Source of the DNA: CALKWS01 sp051020515
Lineage (GTDB): Bacteria > Actinomycetota > Actinomycetes > Actinomycetales > Beutenbergiaceae
Reading direction: 5' to 3'
Assembly: GCF_051020515.1 (NCBI RefSeq)
Contig: NZ_CP194857.1
Span: 2,480,001-2,544,000, forward strand
DNA length: 64,000 nt
The notes under the pieces were generated by a model. That model searched no databases. It saw only the letters and a list, made by a program, of their open reading frames with translations, and was not told where the DNA came from. The translations under genes were made by a program, and so were the position numbers. Positions 10,701 through 19,457 of the stretch are shown piece by piece (positions within the stretch are counted from its first letter, which is position 1; the number at the start of each line of letters is the position of its first letter).

Positions 10701-11500
10701 CCCTGCAGGCTCCCGAACAGGGCGCGCGGGTGCTGGCCCTGACCGCCACACCGGAAGGCATCGACGCCCAGTTGTGGCGCGGCAACGGCCCCCAGCTCAC
10801 CGAGACCGCCACCGTGCTCGGCCTGGGTCGGGCCCTGGCCCGGACCGACTCCGGCGGCGAAGGGGACGGGGAACCGGACCAGGCTGATGCCCACCTGTTG
10901 TCGCTGGTGGCGGACCTGGCCACCGGGTCGGTCGGAGCCGCCGGTGAGCGGTTGGCGCAGCACGCCGTGGCCGTGGTGATCGTGCCCATCGCCGGATCGG
11001 TCGCCACCGGGGTGCCGGACGCGGACGAATCGGCCCGGGCCCGGTTGATCGCCCGCCTGGACGCGGTGCTGGGCCTGGAACGGGTCACCGAGAACCCGGC
11101 CGGAGTCATCTGGCGGGTCAGTGCCGGACCGGGCAGCACCGATACCGCGATCGCCCGCGGACAGGTACGTGACGAGGAGGGCACCCTGGTCACCAACCTC
11201 GACTTCGCCCACGACAGCGGTTCCGCACGACTGAGCCCGGAGGGCACCGGGCGCACCGTGGTGCTGGCCGAACGTTCCTCGCCGGCGTGGCGTGCTGAGA
11301 TCGACGGCCGTCCGCTGCGCGCAGTGGCGGACTCCTCCTGGCGCCAGGCCTTCCTGATTCCCGACGACGCCGCCGGGGAACTGACCGTGACCTACCGCCC
11401 GAGCCTGCACACCCCATGGCACGTCGTGACCGGAGTGGTGCTGGGATTGACCGTGCTGCTGGCTCTGCCCACCCGACGTCGACGCCCGGAGGAGGTCTGA
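7787..11500 (+). CDS. Large membrane glycosyltransferase, family 2
   Basis: 1237 residues. The N-terminal domain is a GT-A fold glycosyltransferase (VVVGTTDSPYLPHTLRALAT at the start, LLHDDSAPDP as the metal/nucleotide-binding acidic motif). A long membrane region follows with many hydrophobic segments (about residues 285-350, 410-570, 680-930), then an extracytoplasmic C-terminal part ending in one more helix and a basic tail. Such large proteins next to whiB, DUF5719 and manB are conserved in actinobacteria and probably build a cell-surface glycan. Donor and acceptor are unknown. The stop is two bases from the next start, suggesting an operon. Confidence 0.85.
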   Translation: MVADAPDACAVVVGTTDSPYLPHTLRALATQTHPPERVLWAVLDDDEAAPDVLPADAEEVLAEAGFGPDRPAQVAPQGVQTVRAPAGAGFGEAVDAALDALTGGDHEGDAPAWLWLLHDDSAPDPAALDHLLAAVDAASSVGVAGVKQVDWDEPDRLVSVGVGQTVDGQRYTGIEDGEIDQGQHDGREDVYSVGTAGMLIRTRTWRRLGGPDPALGVFGDGADLSRRTRLAGQRVVVVPAARVRHARAGWHGLRTTSGARTREPHAPDPRRSFRARRTAQLHSWLVRAPLLTLPLVALAALVLAPLRALWRVASNELALAAEELRAAAVALVRPVAVMRARRRAARTREVSTRRLAPLQATWGQLWQARRNRRLQAAAEQRAARAPSELEMTERAAVARRRRLTFGALASVTTAVALVTLAPVVVAGPLIGGALLPVDVGFVDLWRAALGAWLTTGDGYAGPPDTFLAVLGVLSALTGGWAGASPGVSVALVLLLAMPLAATFAWFAAGAASRSVLVRAWAAGVWAFGPPLLLGLGQGRLGAVLAHLMLPLMALGIARALGVDRRDVVISGMVGAQRVSRRRSVTAGRSAREAKRARLAALAAVGQSERDDTFADLEPIRSNTAEQVEPTERAEAVESAAPAEGAGPQAGTDPGETGDAEPQGAPPAAEGESRVERATVVSRTSRAPSMAAAAAAGLAFAVAVAGAPVLLPAGLTALIVLALVLGRRRHLAAGRARLIVVALPAVVVLGPVWTYAIRTWADGGWRVLLADPGAPLAADPGPAWLTLLGWPALPHVDGDLGAVLGSQVLPLVATGALLVAALLALLRGGQRGRAVRIGWLISAIGLATALASSRTVVALGRSHEPGAGPDELVTGWAGPGTSLVLLGLLLATGVALDGLQGALAGRTFGWRQISAAVVTVLLVAGLVVSAASWTTTVVAERGQQTPEAGQTEQTRAVYLTGRGPDPVPALGRTLQAPEQGARVLALTATPEGIDAQLWRGNGPQLTETATVLGLGRALARTDSGGEGDGEPDQADAHLLSLVADLATGSVGAAGERLAQHAVAVVIVPIAGSVATGVPDADESARARLIARLDAVLGLERVTENPAGVIWRVSAGPGSTDTAIARGQVRDEEGTLVTNLDFAHDSGSARLSPEGTGRTVVLAERSSPAWRAEIDGRPLRAVADSSWRQAFLIPDDAAGELTVTYRPSLHTPWHVVTGVVLGLTVLLALPTRRRRPEEV

Positions 11501-11501
11501 G

Positions 11502-13067
11502 ATGGCCGCCGAGGTTCCCCGGCCCCGGATCAGTCCCGGGCTGCGCCGCACCCTTCGTGGCCTGGTCTCGGCGCTGACCGCGATCGCGGTGGTGCTGATC
11601 ACCGGCGCGGTCCTGGCCTCGGGGCTGCTCAACCCCGCACCAGCGCCCCAGGCGGTGCCGGCCCGGCAGGTGGACATCGGTGCTGGCCCGCTGACGCTGG
11701 TCTGCCCGGACGCACCTGTGTCCAGCACCGGTGAGGCCGGCGCCGACATCGACTACGACGCCGAGTTCAGCACCGACACCGAGCAGAGCCGGACCAGGGC
11801 CGAGACGGTGGTGACCCAGCCGGACGGGGCCGCCGCCGGCACCGCCACGCTCACCGAACTGGGTGAGGCCGGCCAGGACCTCAGCGCCGGCACCGACGGT
11901 CTCGTCGGCACCCTGGATCAGACCACCGACGCCGCGGTGCTACGGGCCGAGCCCGCCGAGGAACGGACGCCACTGGGTGCGGCAACCGCGGTGGTGCGAG
12001 CCGAGTCCGGTGACCTGCGCGGCCTCAGCGCGGCGGCCTGCCTGCCCCCCTCCTCCACCCAGTGGCTGGTTGGTGGGATGACGAAACTGGGGTCCTCGGC
12101 GGCACGGCTGTTGCTGACCAACGCAGGGCAGACCCCGGTGACGGCCAACGTAGAGGTCTGGGGCGAACTCGGGCCTCTGGAGTCCGGTGCCCAGATCCTG
12201 GTACCGCCGGACGAGTCGCGTTCGCTGCTGCTGGAGACGCTGTCCCTGGAGGAACGCCTGGCGGTACGGATCACCGCCGACGGCGGGCAGATCGCGGCCG
12301 CGATCCAGGACAGCGCTCTGTCCGGCGTGGTCCCGGCCGGCACCGACGTGGTCACCACGACCGCGGACCCCGCTACCCGGATCAACATCGGGCCAGTGCA
12401 CGTCGGCGAGGCCGAGGTGACCGATCACCCCCCGGTGCTCCGCCTGGTCAATCCCTCCCGGACCCAGGCCAGCGTCTCGGTGGACCTGTTCACCGAGTCC
12501 GGTCCGATCGTGCTCCCCGGCGCCCAGGACCAGGTCCTGGAACCGGGCACGGTCACCGATGTCTCCCTCGCCGGGATCGACCCGGGCGCACTGTCGGTGC
12601 AGGTCATCTCCGAAGTCCCGGTGACCGGGTCGGTGCTGCGCACCGTGGTGGGCGAGGCCGGGGAACTGGACCCGGACGAGCCGGTCCGGGATCGCGCCTG
12701 GATCGCCGCACAGCCGGCCCCGGAGCGCGGGGTCCTGGCGGTGCCGGGAGAACTGGCCGATACGGTCGCGGTGGTGCTGGCCAACCCGCTGCCGCGGGCC
12801 CAGCAGGTGCGCCTGACCCCGATCACCCGCGACGGCACGCGCGGGGAGGTGACCACCGTGGAGGTCGAGGCGGGTTCAGCCACGGTAGTCGATCCCGACC
12901 AGGTGGCCCTGGATGAGGTGATCGCCCTGGAGATCAGCGGGGAGTCCGTGCTGGCCACCGCGATGGTGCGGGCCGAAGCCCCGGACGGGCCGATGCTGTC
13001 CATGCTCAACCTCACCCCCGACGCCGCCGCCGAGCAGCAGGTGCAGGTCCGCTTGGGAGCCTCCTGA
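11502..13067 (+). CDS. DUF5719-family membrane-anchored protein
   Basis: 521 residues. One N-terminal hydrophobic helix (LVSALTAIAVVLITGAVLASGLL) is followed by a large exported region rich in beta-strand-like repeats, Thr and Val. The position after the glycosyltransferase and the overall plan match DUF5719 proteins found in this actinobacterial neighbourhood. No catalytic motif was recognised. It probably sits outside the membrane and works with the glycosyltransferase in envelope biogenesis, but the role is unproven. Start ATG 11502, one base after the upstream TGA. Confidence 0.78.
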   Translation: MAAEVPRPRISPGLRRTLRGLVSALTAIAVVLITGAVLASGLLNPAPAPQAVPARQVDIGAGPLTLVCPDAPVSSTGEAGADIDYDAEFSTDTEQSRTRAETVVTQPDGAAAGTATLTELGEAGQDLSAGTDGLVGTLDQTTDAAVLRAEPAEERTPLGAATAVVRAESGDLRGLSAAACLPPSSTQWLVGGMTKLGSSAARLLLTNAGQTPVTANVEVWGELGPLESGAQILVPPDESRSLLLETLSLEERLAVRITADGGQIAAAIQDSALSGVVPAGTDVVTTTADPATRINIGPVHVGEAEVTDHPPVLRLVNPSRTQASVSVDLFTESGPIVLPGAQDQVLEPGTVTDVSLAGIDPGALSVQVISEVPVTGSVLRTVVGEAGELDPDEPVRDRAWIAAQPAPERGVLAVPGELADTVAVVLANPLPRAQQVRLTPITRDGTRGEVTTVEVEAGSATVVDPDQVALDEVIALEISGESVLATAMVRAEAPDGPMLSMLNLTPDAAAEQQVQVRLGAS

Positions 13068-13073
13068 GCGCCG

Positions 13074-13544
13074 CTAGAGTCCCGGATCTATCTGGTCGGG
13101 GTCCAGCCCCCGCAGGTGTGCCACCTGTTCGACCAGCACGTGCCGCAGTAGGTCCGGGACCTCGGCCCAGCCGCGGCACCGGCTCTCGATGGGGCGCCGG
13201 TACACCACCACGCGGTCGGTCAGCCCGGCGGCAGCATCAGCGGGGAAGCACCGTCCCAGCGACACCGCGCCGGCCTCCCACGGTGCCGGCGCCGAGGGTG
13301 GGACGTCCTCGACGGCGAATTCCACCCCGTGCAGGACATCGCCCAGGTGGTGCTCCAAGTGAGCCACCGCGCGCAGCAACAGTGCGTCGAAACGCTGTGC
13401 GCCCGTGCGCGCGCCCGGGACCGTGGGCGGCAGCAGCGGGCCGCGCAGACCCCGGCCGCGCCGGTCCCGGCGCCGGCCGGTACGCCGGGACGGCAGCACC
13501 GTGGTGCTCAGGTCCCGGCCGGCCGGCTGCGGGGTTGTGCTCAT
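13074..13544 (-). CDS. Metallopeptidase-family (zincin-like) small protein
   Basis: ATG 13544 gives about 156 residues; a start at 13571 is possible. The C-terminal part (VPDLLRHVLVEQVAHLRGLDPDQIDP) fits the conserved small actinobacterial metallopeptidase-like family usually found between DUF5719 and DUF3499 genes. In this branch the canonical HExxH motif is altered: the aligned residues are EQVAH, so peptidase activity is uncertain. An arginine-rich N-terminal region precedes the domain. It is divergent from DUF3499 and converges on DUF5719. Confidence 0.68.
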   Translation of the reverse strand: MSTTPQPAGRDLSTTVLPSRRTGRRRDRRGRGLRGPLLPPTVPGARTGAQRFDALLLRAVAHLEHHLGDVLHGVEFAVEDVPPSAPAPWEAGAVSLGRCFPADAAAGLTDRVVVYRRPIESRCRGWAEVPDLLRHVLVEQVAHLRGLDPDQIDPGL

Positions 13545-13638
13545 GCCCACAGGGTGCCAGAGCCCGACCACCCCGGCCCAGCCTCCGCGCGGCGTGGGAT
13601 GCCACTCCCGCGGCCGACGGAGGGTACCGTGGTCTCCT

Positions 13639-14040
13639 GTGAGAGCGACCCGTCAGTGCACCCGGTCCACCTGCACCTCCCCGGCGGTGGCCACGCTGAC
13701 CTATGTCTACGCCGACTCCACCGCCGTGCTGGGGCCGCTGGCCACGCACGCCGAACCGCACTGCTACGACCTGTGCCTGACCCACGCCGAGCGGCTCACC
13801 GTTCCGCAGGGCTGGGACGTGGTCCAACTCGCCACGGAGTTCGAGCCGGCCCCGCCCAGTGACGACGATCTGCTCGCCCTGGCCAACGCCGTCCGGGAGG
13901 CCTCGCGCGCTCCCGCGCCCAGCAGCCTGCCGGCCGCGCGCACCGCCGGCGTACCGGCACCGGTGACCCAGCCCCGTCCCGAGCCCACGTCCGGGCGGCG
14001 CGGTCACCTGCGGGTGATCCGCGGGGACCAGCAGGACTGA
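13639..14040 (+). CDS. DUF3499-family zinc-ribbon-like protein
   Basis: 133 residues from GTG 13639. The N-terminal half carries spaced cysteines (QCTRSTC and CYDLC with nearby histidines), a probable zinc site, and matches the DUF3499 pattern ATLTYVYADSTAVLGPLATHAEPHCYDLC. The C-terminal half is proline-rich and probably disordered. Function unknown. The family is restricted to actinobacteria and lies directly before the phosphomannomutase gene, as here. Confidence 0.85.
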   Translation: MRATRQCTRSTCTSPAVATLTYVYADSTAVLGPLATHAEPHCYDLCLTHAERLTVPQGWDVVQLATEFEPAPPSDDDLLALANAVREASRAPAPSSLPAARTAGVPAPVTQPRPEPTSGRRGHLRVIRGDQQD

Positions 14041-14129
14041 TCGGCCGGAACCGTGACGGGAGTCCCCGGGCGTCGGCCGACGCCGGGCACACCGATGGCC
14101 GCGAGCCGGTACCAGGTAGGCTGACCCGG

Positions 14130-15596
14130 GTGAAGGATCTGAGCGCCATCGTCAAGGCCAACGACATCCGAGGGTTGGTTCCGGACCAGTTCGGTCCCGA
14201 CGTCGCCCGCGCCCTGGGTGCGGCCGTGGCGGACCTGCTCACCGGGTCCGGGGCCGCTCACACCGTGGTGGCGGTGGGACAGGACATGCGCGAGACCTCC
14301 CCGCAACTTGCCGGGGCCTTCGCCGACGGCGTCACCTGGCGGGGGCTGGACGTGATCCATCTCGGTCTGTGCTCGACCGACATGCTCTACTACGTCTCCG
14401 GTTCCGAGGGCATCGCCGGGGCGATGTTCACCGCCAGTCACAACCCGGCCGACTACAACGGGATCAAACTGTGCCTGCCCGGAGCGCGGCCGCTGGGCGT
14501 CGACACCGGCCTGGCCGACGTGCAACATGCCGCCGAGGCCTACCTGGACCAGGGCATCCCGGCTGCGCCCGAACGGGGCAGCGCCGGTCAGCGCGACGAC
14601 GCCCTCGCCGACTATGCCGCCTACCTGCGCTCGCTGGTGGACCTGAGCCGGATCCGGCCCCTGAAGGTGGTGGTCGACGCCGGCAACGGTATGGCGGGCC
14701 TGACGGCCGCGGCGGTGCTGGGCACCGAGGCCGGTCTGGCCGACCTCGGCCTGGACCTGGTGGTGATGTTCGCCGAACTCGACGGCAGTTTCCCCAACCA
14801 CGAGCCCAACCCACTGGTGCCGGCGAACCTGGTGGACCTGCAGGCCGCGGTGATAGCCGAGCAGGCCGACATCGGTCTGGCTTTCGACGGCGACGCCGAC
14901 CGGTGCTTCGTGATCGACGAGCGCGGCGGGGCGGTGAGCCCCTCGGCGATCACCACCATGGTGGCGTTGCAGGAGGTGGCCAAGGACAAGGCCGACGGTG
15001 GCCACGGCACCATCATCCACAACCTCATCACCTCGCGGGCGGTCCCGGAGTACGTCGCGGCCGCTGGCGGTCGGGCGGTGCGCACCCGGGTGGGCCACGC
15101 GTTCATCAAGGAGCAGATGGCCGCCCAGAACGCCGTCTTCGGTGGCGAACACAGTGCCCACTACTACTTCCGGGACTTCTTCTACGCCGACACCGGGATG
15201 CTCGCGGCACTGCACGTGCTCGGGGTAGTGGGCAGCCCTGAGCAGTCGATGACGCTGTCCGAACTGGCTGAGGTGCACACCCCCTATGTGGCCTCGGGGG
15301 AACTGAACTCCCGGGTCGAGGATGTGACCACGGCCCTGGAGACGGTTCGCGCCCTGTTCGCCGAGGACATCGCCGCCGGCATCGTGCATACCGATGACCT
15401 GGACGGCCTGTTGGTCAGCCACTGGCACCAGAGCCCGCGTTGGTGGTTCAACCTCCGGCCCTCCAACACCGAGGCGCTGCTGCGCCTGAACGTGGAGGCC
15501 GAGGACGACGACATCATGATCAAGATTCGCGACGGCGTGCTCGGGGCCCTGGGTGCTCGGTTGCCCACCGACGTGGATGAGGAAGGACCGCGATGA
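14130..15596 (+). CDS. manB: Phosphomannomutase/phosphoglucomutase
   Basis: 488 residues with the alpha-D-phosphohexomutase signatures: the phosphoserine loop MFTASHNPADYNGIK, the metal loop AFDGDADRCFVID, the sugar-binding GGEHSAHYYF and the C-terminal phosphate-binding RPSNTEALLRLNVE. It interconverts mannose 6-phosphate and mannose 1-phosphate (and probably glucose phosphates), feeding GDP-mannose for surface glycans. GTG 14130 is the likely start. The stop overlaps the Trm112 start by four bases (ATGA), so the two are coupled. Confidence 0.93.
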   Translation: MKDLSAIVKANDIRGLVPDQFGPDVARALGAAVADLLTGSGAAHTVVAVGQDMRETSPQLAGAFADGVTWRGLDVIHLGLCSTDMLYYVSGSEGIAGAMFTASHNPADYNGIKLCLPGARPLGVDTGLADVQHAAEAYLDQGIPAAPERGSAGQRDDALADYAAYLRSLVDLSRIRPLKVVVDAGNGMAGLTAAAVLGTEAGLADLGLDLVVMFAELDGSFPNHEPNPLVPANLVDLQAAVIAEQADIGLAFDGDADRCFVIDERGGAVSPSAITTMVALQEVAKDKADGGHGTIIHNLITSRAVPEYVAAAGGRAVRTRVGHAFIKEQMAAQNAVFGGEHSAHYYFRDFFYADTGMLAALHVLGVVGSPEQSMTLSELAEVHTPYVASGELNSRVEDVTTALETVRALFAEDIAAGIVHTDDLDGLLVSHWHQSPRWWFNLRPSNTEALLRLNVEAEDDDIMIKIRDGVLGALGARLPTDVDEEGPR

Positions 15597-15793
15597 GCCG
15601 ATCCGAAGAGCCCTCTGTCGATCCGGGATTGCTGGAGGTGCTGCGCTGCCCGGTGACCGGGGCGCGCCTCGACCTGCGCCAGGTGGACGGCGAGACCGTC
15701 CTGGTCAGTACCGACGAGGCGAACCCGCTGATCTACCCGGTCCGCGACGGTGTGCCGGTGCTGCTGGCCGAGGAGGGCCGGCCCGCGCGCTGA
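15593..15793 (+). CDS. Trm112-family small protein
   Basis: 66 residues. It has the Trm112/YcaR plan: LLEVLRCPVTGARLDL, then NPLIYPVRDGVPVLLAEEGR. Only one of the usual zinc cysteines is present (LRCP), as in many bacterial members. Trm112 proteins act as partners or stabilisers of methyltransferases and other enzymes. It overlaps the manB stop by ATGA, the conserved actinobacterial arrangement. Confidence 0.88.
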   Translation: MSRSEEPSVDPGLLEVLRCPVTGARLDLRQVDGETVLVSTDEANPLIYPVRDGVPVLLAEEGRPAR

Positions 15794-15811
15794 GGCGGCC
15801 CAGCCTCGGGC

Positions 15812-16975
15812 TCACCCACCGTGCTCGGCGACCGCGTTCCCGAGACGGGTGATGCCCTCGGTGAGCAGCGGGCGTGGGGTGGCGAAGTTGTAGCGGATGA
15901 AGCCCGCGCCGACCTCTCCGCAGTGGGCGCCGTCGGTGACCACCACCCCGGCGTGGCGCCGGAAGAACGCCCCGGCCCGCTCGGGGGTCCCGGTCTCCCG
16001 CACGTCGATCCAGCCCAGGTACGTCCCCTCCGGCGGGGTGTACCGGGCCCCCGGCAGGTGTTCGGCGAGGAGGTCGCCCAGCAGGTGGCGGCTGCCGTCC
16101 AGATAGGCCAGCACCTGCTCCAACCAGGGCACGCCGCGGGAGTAGGCGGCGGTGGCGGCGACGATGCCCAGGTTGGCCGCCCCGGTGCCCACCACCTCCC
16201 CGACCCGACTCCACACGTCCCGGTCGGCATCGTTGCTCAGCACGATCTGAGCCGCCTTGAGGCCGGGCAGGTTCCACGCCTTGGAGGTGGAGGTGGCGGT
16301 GATCGTGTGCGCCGCGGTCTGCTCCGACAGGGTGGCGTAGGGAATGTGCCGGTGCGGGGCGTACACCATCGGGGCATGGATCTCATCGGAGAACACCCGC
16401 CCGCCGTGACGCTGCACCACCTCGGCCACCCCGAGCATCTCCGATTCGGTCAGCACCCGCCCGATCGGGTTGTGCGGGTTGCACAGCACCAGCAGGTGCC
16501 CGCCGGCCGCGAATGCGGCGTCCAGGGCGTCCAGGTCGTAGATGTACCGCTCGCCGTCGCGGGCCATCGGCACCTGGATGATCGGGCGCTCGTACACCTG
16601 CGGGATGGTCAGGAACGGCATGTACGCCGGGGTGGGCACGATGATGGGGGAGTCGGGGCGGGACAGGTAGCGGATCGCCGCGCCGAGGCCGGTGAGCACG
16701 TCCGGGATAGGGTGCACGTCCGCAGGGTCGACCTGCCATCCGTAGCGGTCGGCGGCGAAGTCGGCGTAGGCGCCGGCCATCGCCTGCAGCGGTGCCGGGA
16801 AGTGGTAGCCGAAGGCCCCCCCATCCACCGCTTCGTGCAGGGCCGCGGTGATCGGTTCGGCGATGCCGAAGTCCATCTCGGCGATGAACGCCCCGATCGT
16901 GTCGGGGAACCGGGACCACTTGGCCCCGCCGACGTGACGCAGGTGCTCGGCCGTGATCGAGTCGAAATCAATCAT
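15812..16975 (-). CDS. PatB/MalY-type aminotransferase (C-S beta-lyase)
   Basis: 387 residues from ATG 16975. Fold-type I PLP enzyme with the Schiff-base lysine in TSTSKAWNLPGLKAAQ, the LCNPHNPIGRV motif and the SDEIHAPMVY aspartate that contacts the PLP nitrogen. These are typical of MalY/PatB, which cleave cystathionine or cysteine S-conjugates to homocysteine or thiols, pyruvate and ammonia. It is divergent from ahcY, which also yields homocysteine, so a sulfur-amino-acid role is plausible. Physiological substrate not certain. Confidence 0.85.
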   Translation of the reverse strand: MIDFDSITAEHLRHVGGAKWSRFPDTIGAFIAEMDFGIAEPITAALHEAVDGGAFGYHFPAPLQAMAGAYADFAADRYGWQVDPADVHPIPDVLTGLGAAIRYLSRPDSPIIVPTPAYMPFLTIPQVYERPIIQVPMARDGERYIYDLDALDAAFAAGGHLLVLCNPHNPIGRVLTESEMLGVAEVVQRHGGRVFSDEIHAPMVYAPHRHIPYATLSEQTAAHTITATSTSKAWNLPGLKAAQIVLSNDADRDVWSRVGEVVGTGAANLGIVAATAAYSRGVPWLEQVLAYLDGSRHLLGDLLAEHLPGARYTPPEGTYLGWIDVRETGTPERAGAFFRRHAGVVVTDGAHCGEVGAGFIRYNFATPRPLLTEGITRLGNAVAEHGG

Positions 16976-17090
16976 GGCGGCAACGGTACTGGGCCGGACC
17001 GCACACCGGTGCCACCGTGACCCTCGGCCCGCGGGTCGGGACGGCGCTGAACGAGCGCGCATCGCCTGCCTCCGGCTAGGCTCCAGGGTT

Positions 17091-18569
17091 ATGAGCTTCG
17101 ATACCGAACCCGGTGCGTACAAGGTCCGCGATCTCGGCCTGGCCACCTCAGGCCGGCACCAGATCCGCCTGGCCGAGCACGAGATGCCCGGCCTGATGGC
17201 CCTGCGGGAGGAGTTCGGTGATACCCAACCGCTCGCGGGGCAGCGCATCACCGGCTCACTGCACATGACCGTGCAGACGGCGGTGCTGATCGAGACGCTG
17301 ACCGCGTTGGGCGCGCAGGTGCGCTGGGCCTCCTGCAACATCTTCTCCACCCAGGACGAGGCGGCAGCCGCCGTCGTCGTCGGACCGCACGGGAGTCCCG
17401 AGGACCCCCAGGGCGTGCCGGTGTTCGCCTGGAAGGGGGAGACCCTCGCTGAGTACTGGGAGGCTCTCGATGAGACCTTCAGGTGGCCCGGGCATGGGGG
17501 TCCGACCCTGATCCTGGACGACGGCGGGGATGCCACCGTGATGCTGCACGAGGGGGTCAAGGCCGAGCGCGCCGGAGCCGTGCCGGCCGACCCCCTGCCC
17601 GGCGAGGCCGGCTACTCGGCGGAGAAGTTGGCGTTCCTGGCCCAGTTGCGCACCAGCCTGGCCGCCGACACCACCCGGTGGACCAGGGCGGCCGAGCAGA
17701 TCCTCGGCGTCAGCGAGGAGACCACCACCGGCGTCAACCGGTTGTACCAGTTGCACGCCGCCGGGGAACTGGCGTTCCCGGCGATCAACGTCAACGACGC
17801 CGTCACCAAGTCCAAGTTCGACAACCGCTACGGCATCCGGCACTCCCTGCCCGATGGGTTGAACCGGGCCACCGATATCCTCATCGGCGGCAAGGTGGCG
17901 GTGGTGTGCGGCTACGGGGACGTGGGCAAGGGGGCGGCCGACGCGTTGCGCGGACAGGGTGCCCGGGTGCTCATCACCGAGATCGACCCGATCTGCGCGA
18001 TGCAGGCGGCCATGGACGGCTACCAGGTGGTGCGCCTGGAGGACGTGCTCGGGCAGGCGGACTTCTTCATCACCGCGACCGGGAACTTCAACGTCATCAC
18101 CGCCGAGCACCTGAGCGCGATGAAGGACAAGGCGGTGGTGGGCAACGTCGGCCACTTCGACAACGAGATCGACGTGGCCGGCCTCGCCGAACTCCCCGGG
18201 GTGGAGTGTGTGGAGATCAAGCCGCAGGTGCATGAGTGGGTCTTCACCGACGATCCGGAGAACCCCCGCAAGTCGGTGATCGTGCTCTCCGAGGGCCGGT
18301 TGCTGAACCTGGGCAACGCCACCGGGCACCCCTCGTTCGTGATGAGCGCCTCCTTCACCAACCAGGTGATGGCCCAGATGGACCTGGCCGATCCGGCCAG
18401 CGAGTACGAGGTGGGTGTGCACGTGCTGCCCAAGGCGCTGGACGAGAAGGTGGCCCGGCTGCACCTGGAAGCCCTCGGCGCGGAGTTGAGTGAGCTGACC
18501 AAGGAACAGGCCGAGTACATCGACGTGGACGTGGCCGGACCCTACAAGCCCGAGCACTACCGGTACTGA
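17091..18569 (+). CDS. ahcY: Adenosylhomocysteinase
   Basis: 492 residues from ATG 17091. Hydrolyses S-adenosylhomocysteine to adenosine and homocysteine using tightly bound NAD. The NAD motif VVCGYGDVGKGAADALRGQG is clear, as are the substrate-site stretches HMTVQTAVLIETL and SKFDNRYGIRHSLPDGL, and the C-terminal KEQAEYIDVDVAGPYKPEHYRY that reaches the neighbouring subunit. It is standalone here, ending at a hairpin shared with the convergent RDD gene. Confidence 0.96.
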   Translation: MSFDTEPGAYKVRDLGLATSGRHQIRLAEHEMPGLMALREEFGDTQPLAGQRITGSLHMTVQTAVLIETLTALGAQVRWASCNIFSTQDEAAAAVVVGPHGSPEDPQGVPVFAWKGETLAEYWEALDETFRWPGHGGPTLILDDGGDATVMLHEGVKAERAGAVPADPLPGEAGYSAEKLAFLAQLRTSLAADTTRWTRAAEQILGVSEETTTGVNRLYQLHAAGELAFPAINVNDAVTKSKFDNRYGIRHSLPDGLNRATDILIGGKVAVVCGYGDVGKGAADALRGQGARVLITEIDPICAMQAAMDGYQVVRLEDVLGQADFFITATGNFNVITAEHLSAMKDKAVVGNVGHFDNEIDVAGLAELPGVECVEIKPQVHEWVFTDDPENPRKSVIVLSEGRLLNLGNATGHPSFVMSASFTNQVMAQMDLADPASEYEVGVHVLPKALDEKVARLHLEALGAELSELTKEQAEYIDVDVAGPYKPEHYRY

Positions 18570-18577
18570 CCACGGTC

Positions 18578-18601
18578 CCCGGCCTGCGACAGCGGGCCGG
18601 G
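18578..18601. terminator. Hairpin between convergent ahcY and RDD genes
   Basis: CCCGGCC (18578-18584) pairs with GGCCGGG (18595-18601) across a 10-base loop. It lies between two convergent genes and could end transcription in both directions. No T-tract is present. Confidence 0.45.
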
Positions 18602-19438
18602 TCAGTCGGCGTCGGGGATGCCGTAGGGCAGTACTCGGGCGCGCCGGGCCTCCTCCTGTTCGCGCTGGGCCACGGCCAGCCCGGCCAGGTACTCGGTGTC
18701 GCGGCGAGCCACCAGGACCGCGGCGACGAACCGCTCGGGGTCGGTACCCCACGGTGGCGGCGGCGCCACGTACGGTTCCAGCGCCGCGGCGAATGCGCGG
18801 CCGACGTCGGCGCGCACGTTCGGGTGCAGCTCGCCGGTCCGGGACAGGTAGATCCGGGCGTACAGGGCCAGGGAATCGGGTAGCCGGCGGATGTCGGCGA
18901 TCTCGGCCCAGGACCGCAGTTCCGGGGGCATCAGTAAGGGGGCGGTGGCCACCTCGGTGTCGCGTACGCGCAGTGAGTAGGTCCCCGCCACCATGTCACC
19001 CAGACGTTTGGAGCGTGGGTGCACCATCGAACTGATCAGCGCGACCGAGCCCAGCGAGAGCCAGATCTCACCGATCCCGGTCAGGGAACGGATGAACGCG
19101 TGCCGGAACCGCACCGGGCCGCCGTCGTCACGCACGATCCGCAGGCCCACCGCCAACCGTCCGGCGGACAGGCCCCGGGTGAACGTCTCGGTCAGGCACG
19201 GTAGCAGCACCATCATCACGGCGATAGCCACGATCGTGAGAGTGCTCATCTGGGCGGGGTTGGCGCTGAACCGGCCGGCCAGCATCAACACCCCGATGCC
19301 GATGCTGAGGTAGACGATCGCATCGATCACCCCGGACATGAGCCGGCTCAGCGCCGAGGCCGGCGCCAGGTCCAGGGGGACCGCCTCGCCGGTGATGACG
19401 CGATTGAGGCTCTCGGTGGGGGAAGCGGCCGTGGTCAT
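18602..19438 (-). CDS. RDD-family membrane protein
   Basis: 278 residues from ATG 19438. The RDD domain is seen as ASALSRLMSGVIDAIVYLSIGIGVLML, a second helix TLTIVAIAVMMVLLPCLTETFTRGLSAGRLAVGLRIVRDDGGP, and FRHAFIRSLTGIGEIWLSLGSVALIS. The C-terminal half is soluble and about 100 residues long. RDD proteins are of mostly unknown function, some linked to transport. It is divergent from the SpoIIM-like gene with overlapping start regions, the usual arrangement next to the DUF58-MoxR operon. Confidence 0.85.
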   Translation of the reverse strand: MTTAASPTESLNRVITGEAVPLDLAPASALSRLMSGVIDAIVYLSIGIGVLMLAGRFSANPAQMSTLTIVAIAVMMVLLPCLTETFTRGLSAGRLAVGLRIVRDDGGPVRFRHAFIRSLTGIGEIWLSLGSVALISSMVHPRSKRLGDMVAGTYSLRVRDTEVATAPLLMPPELRSWAEIADIRRLPDSLALYARIYLSRTGELHPNVRADVGRAFAAALEPYVAPPPPWGTDPERFVAAVLVARRDTEYLAGLAVAQREQEEARRARVLPYGIPDAD

Positions 19439-19457
19439 GTGTGGCAGGGTAACGGGT

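Noticed and set aside
10247..11749. A 500-codon minus-strand ORF opposite the glycosyltransferase/DUF5719 genes
   Set aside because: Its Gly/Gln/His/Arg-rich composition is the shadow of high-GC coding sequence; the plus-strand proteins have clear membrane segments and domains.
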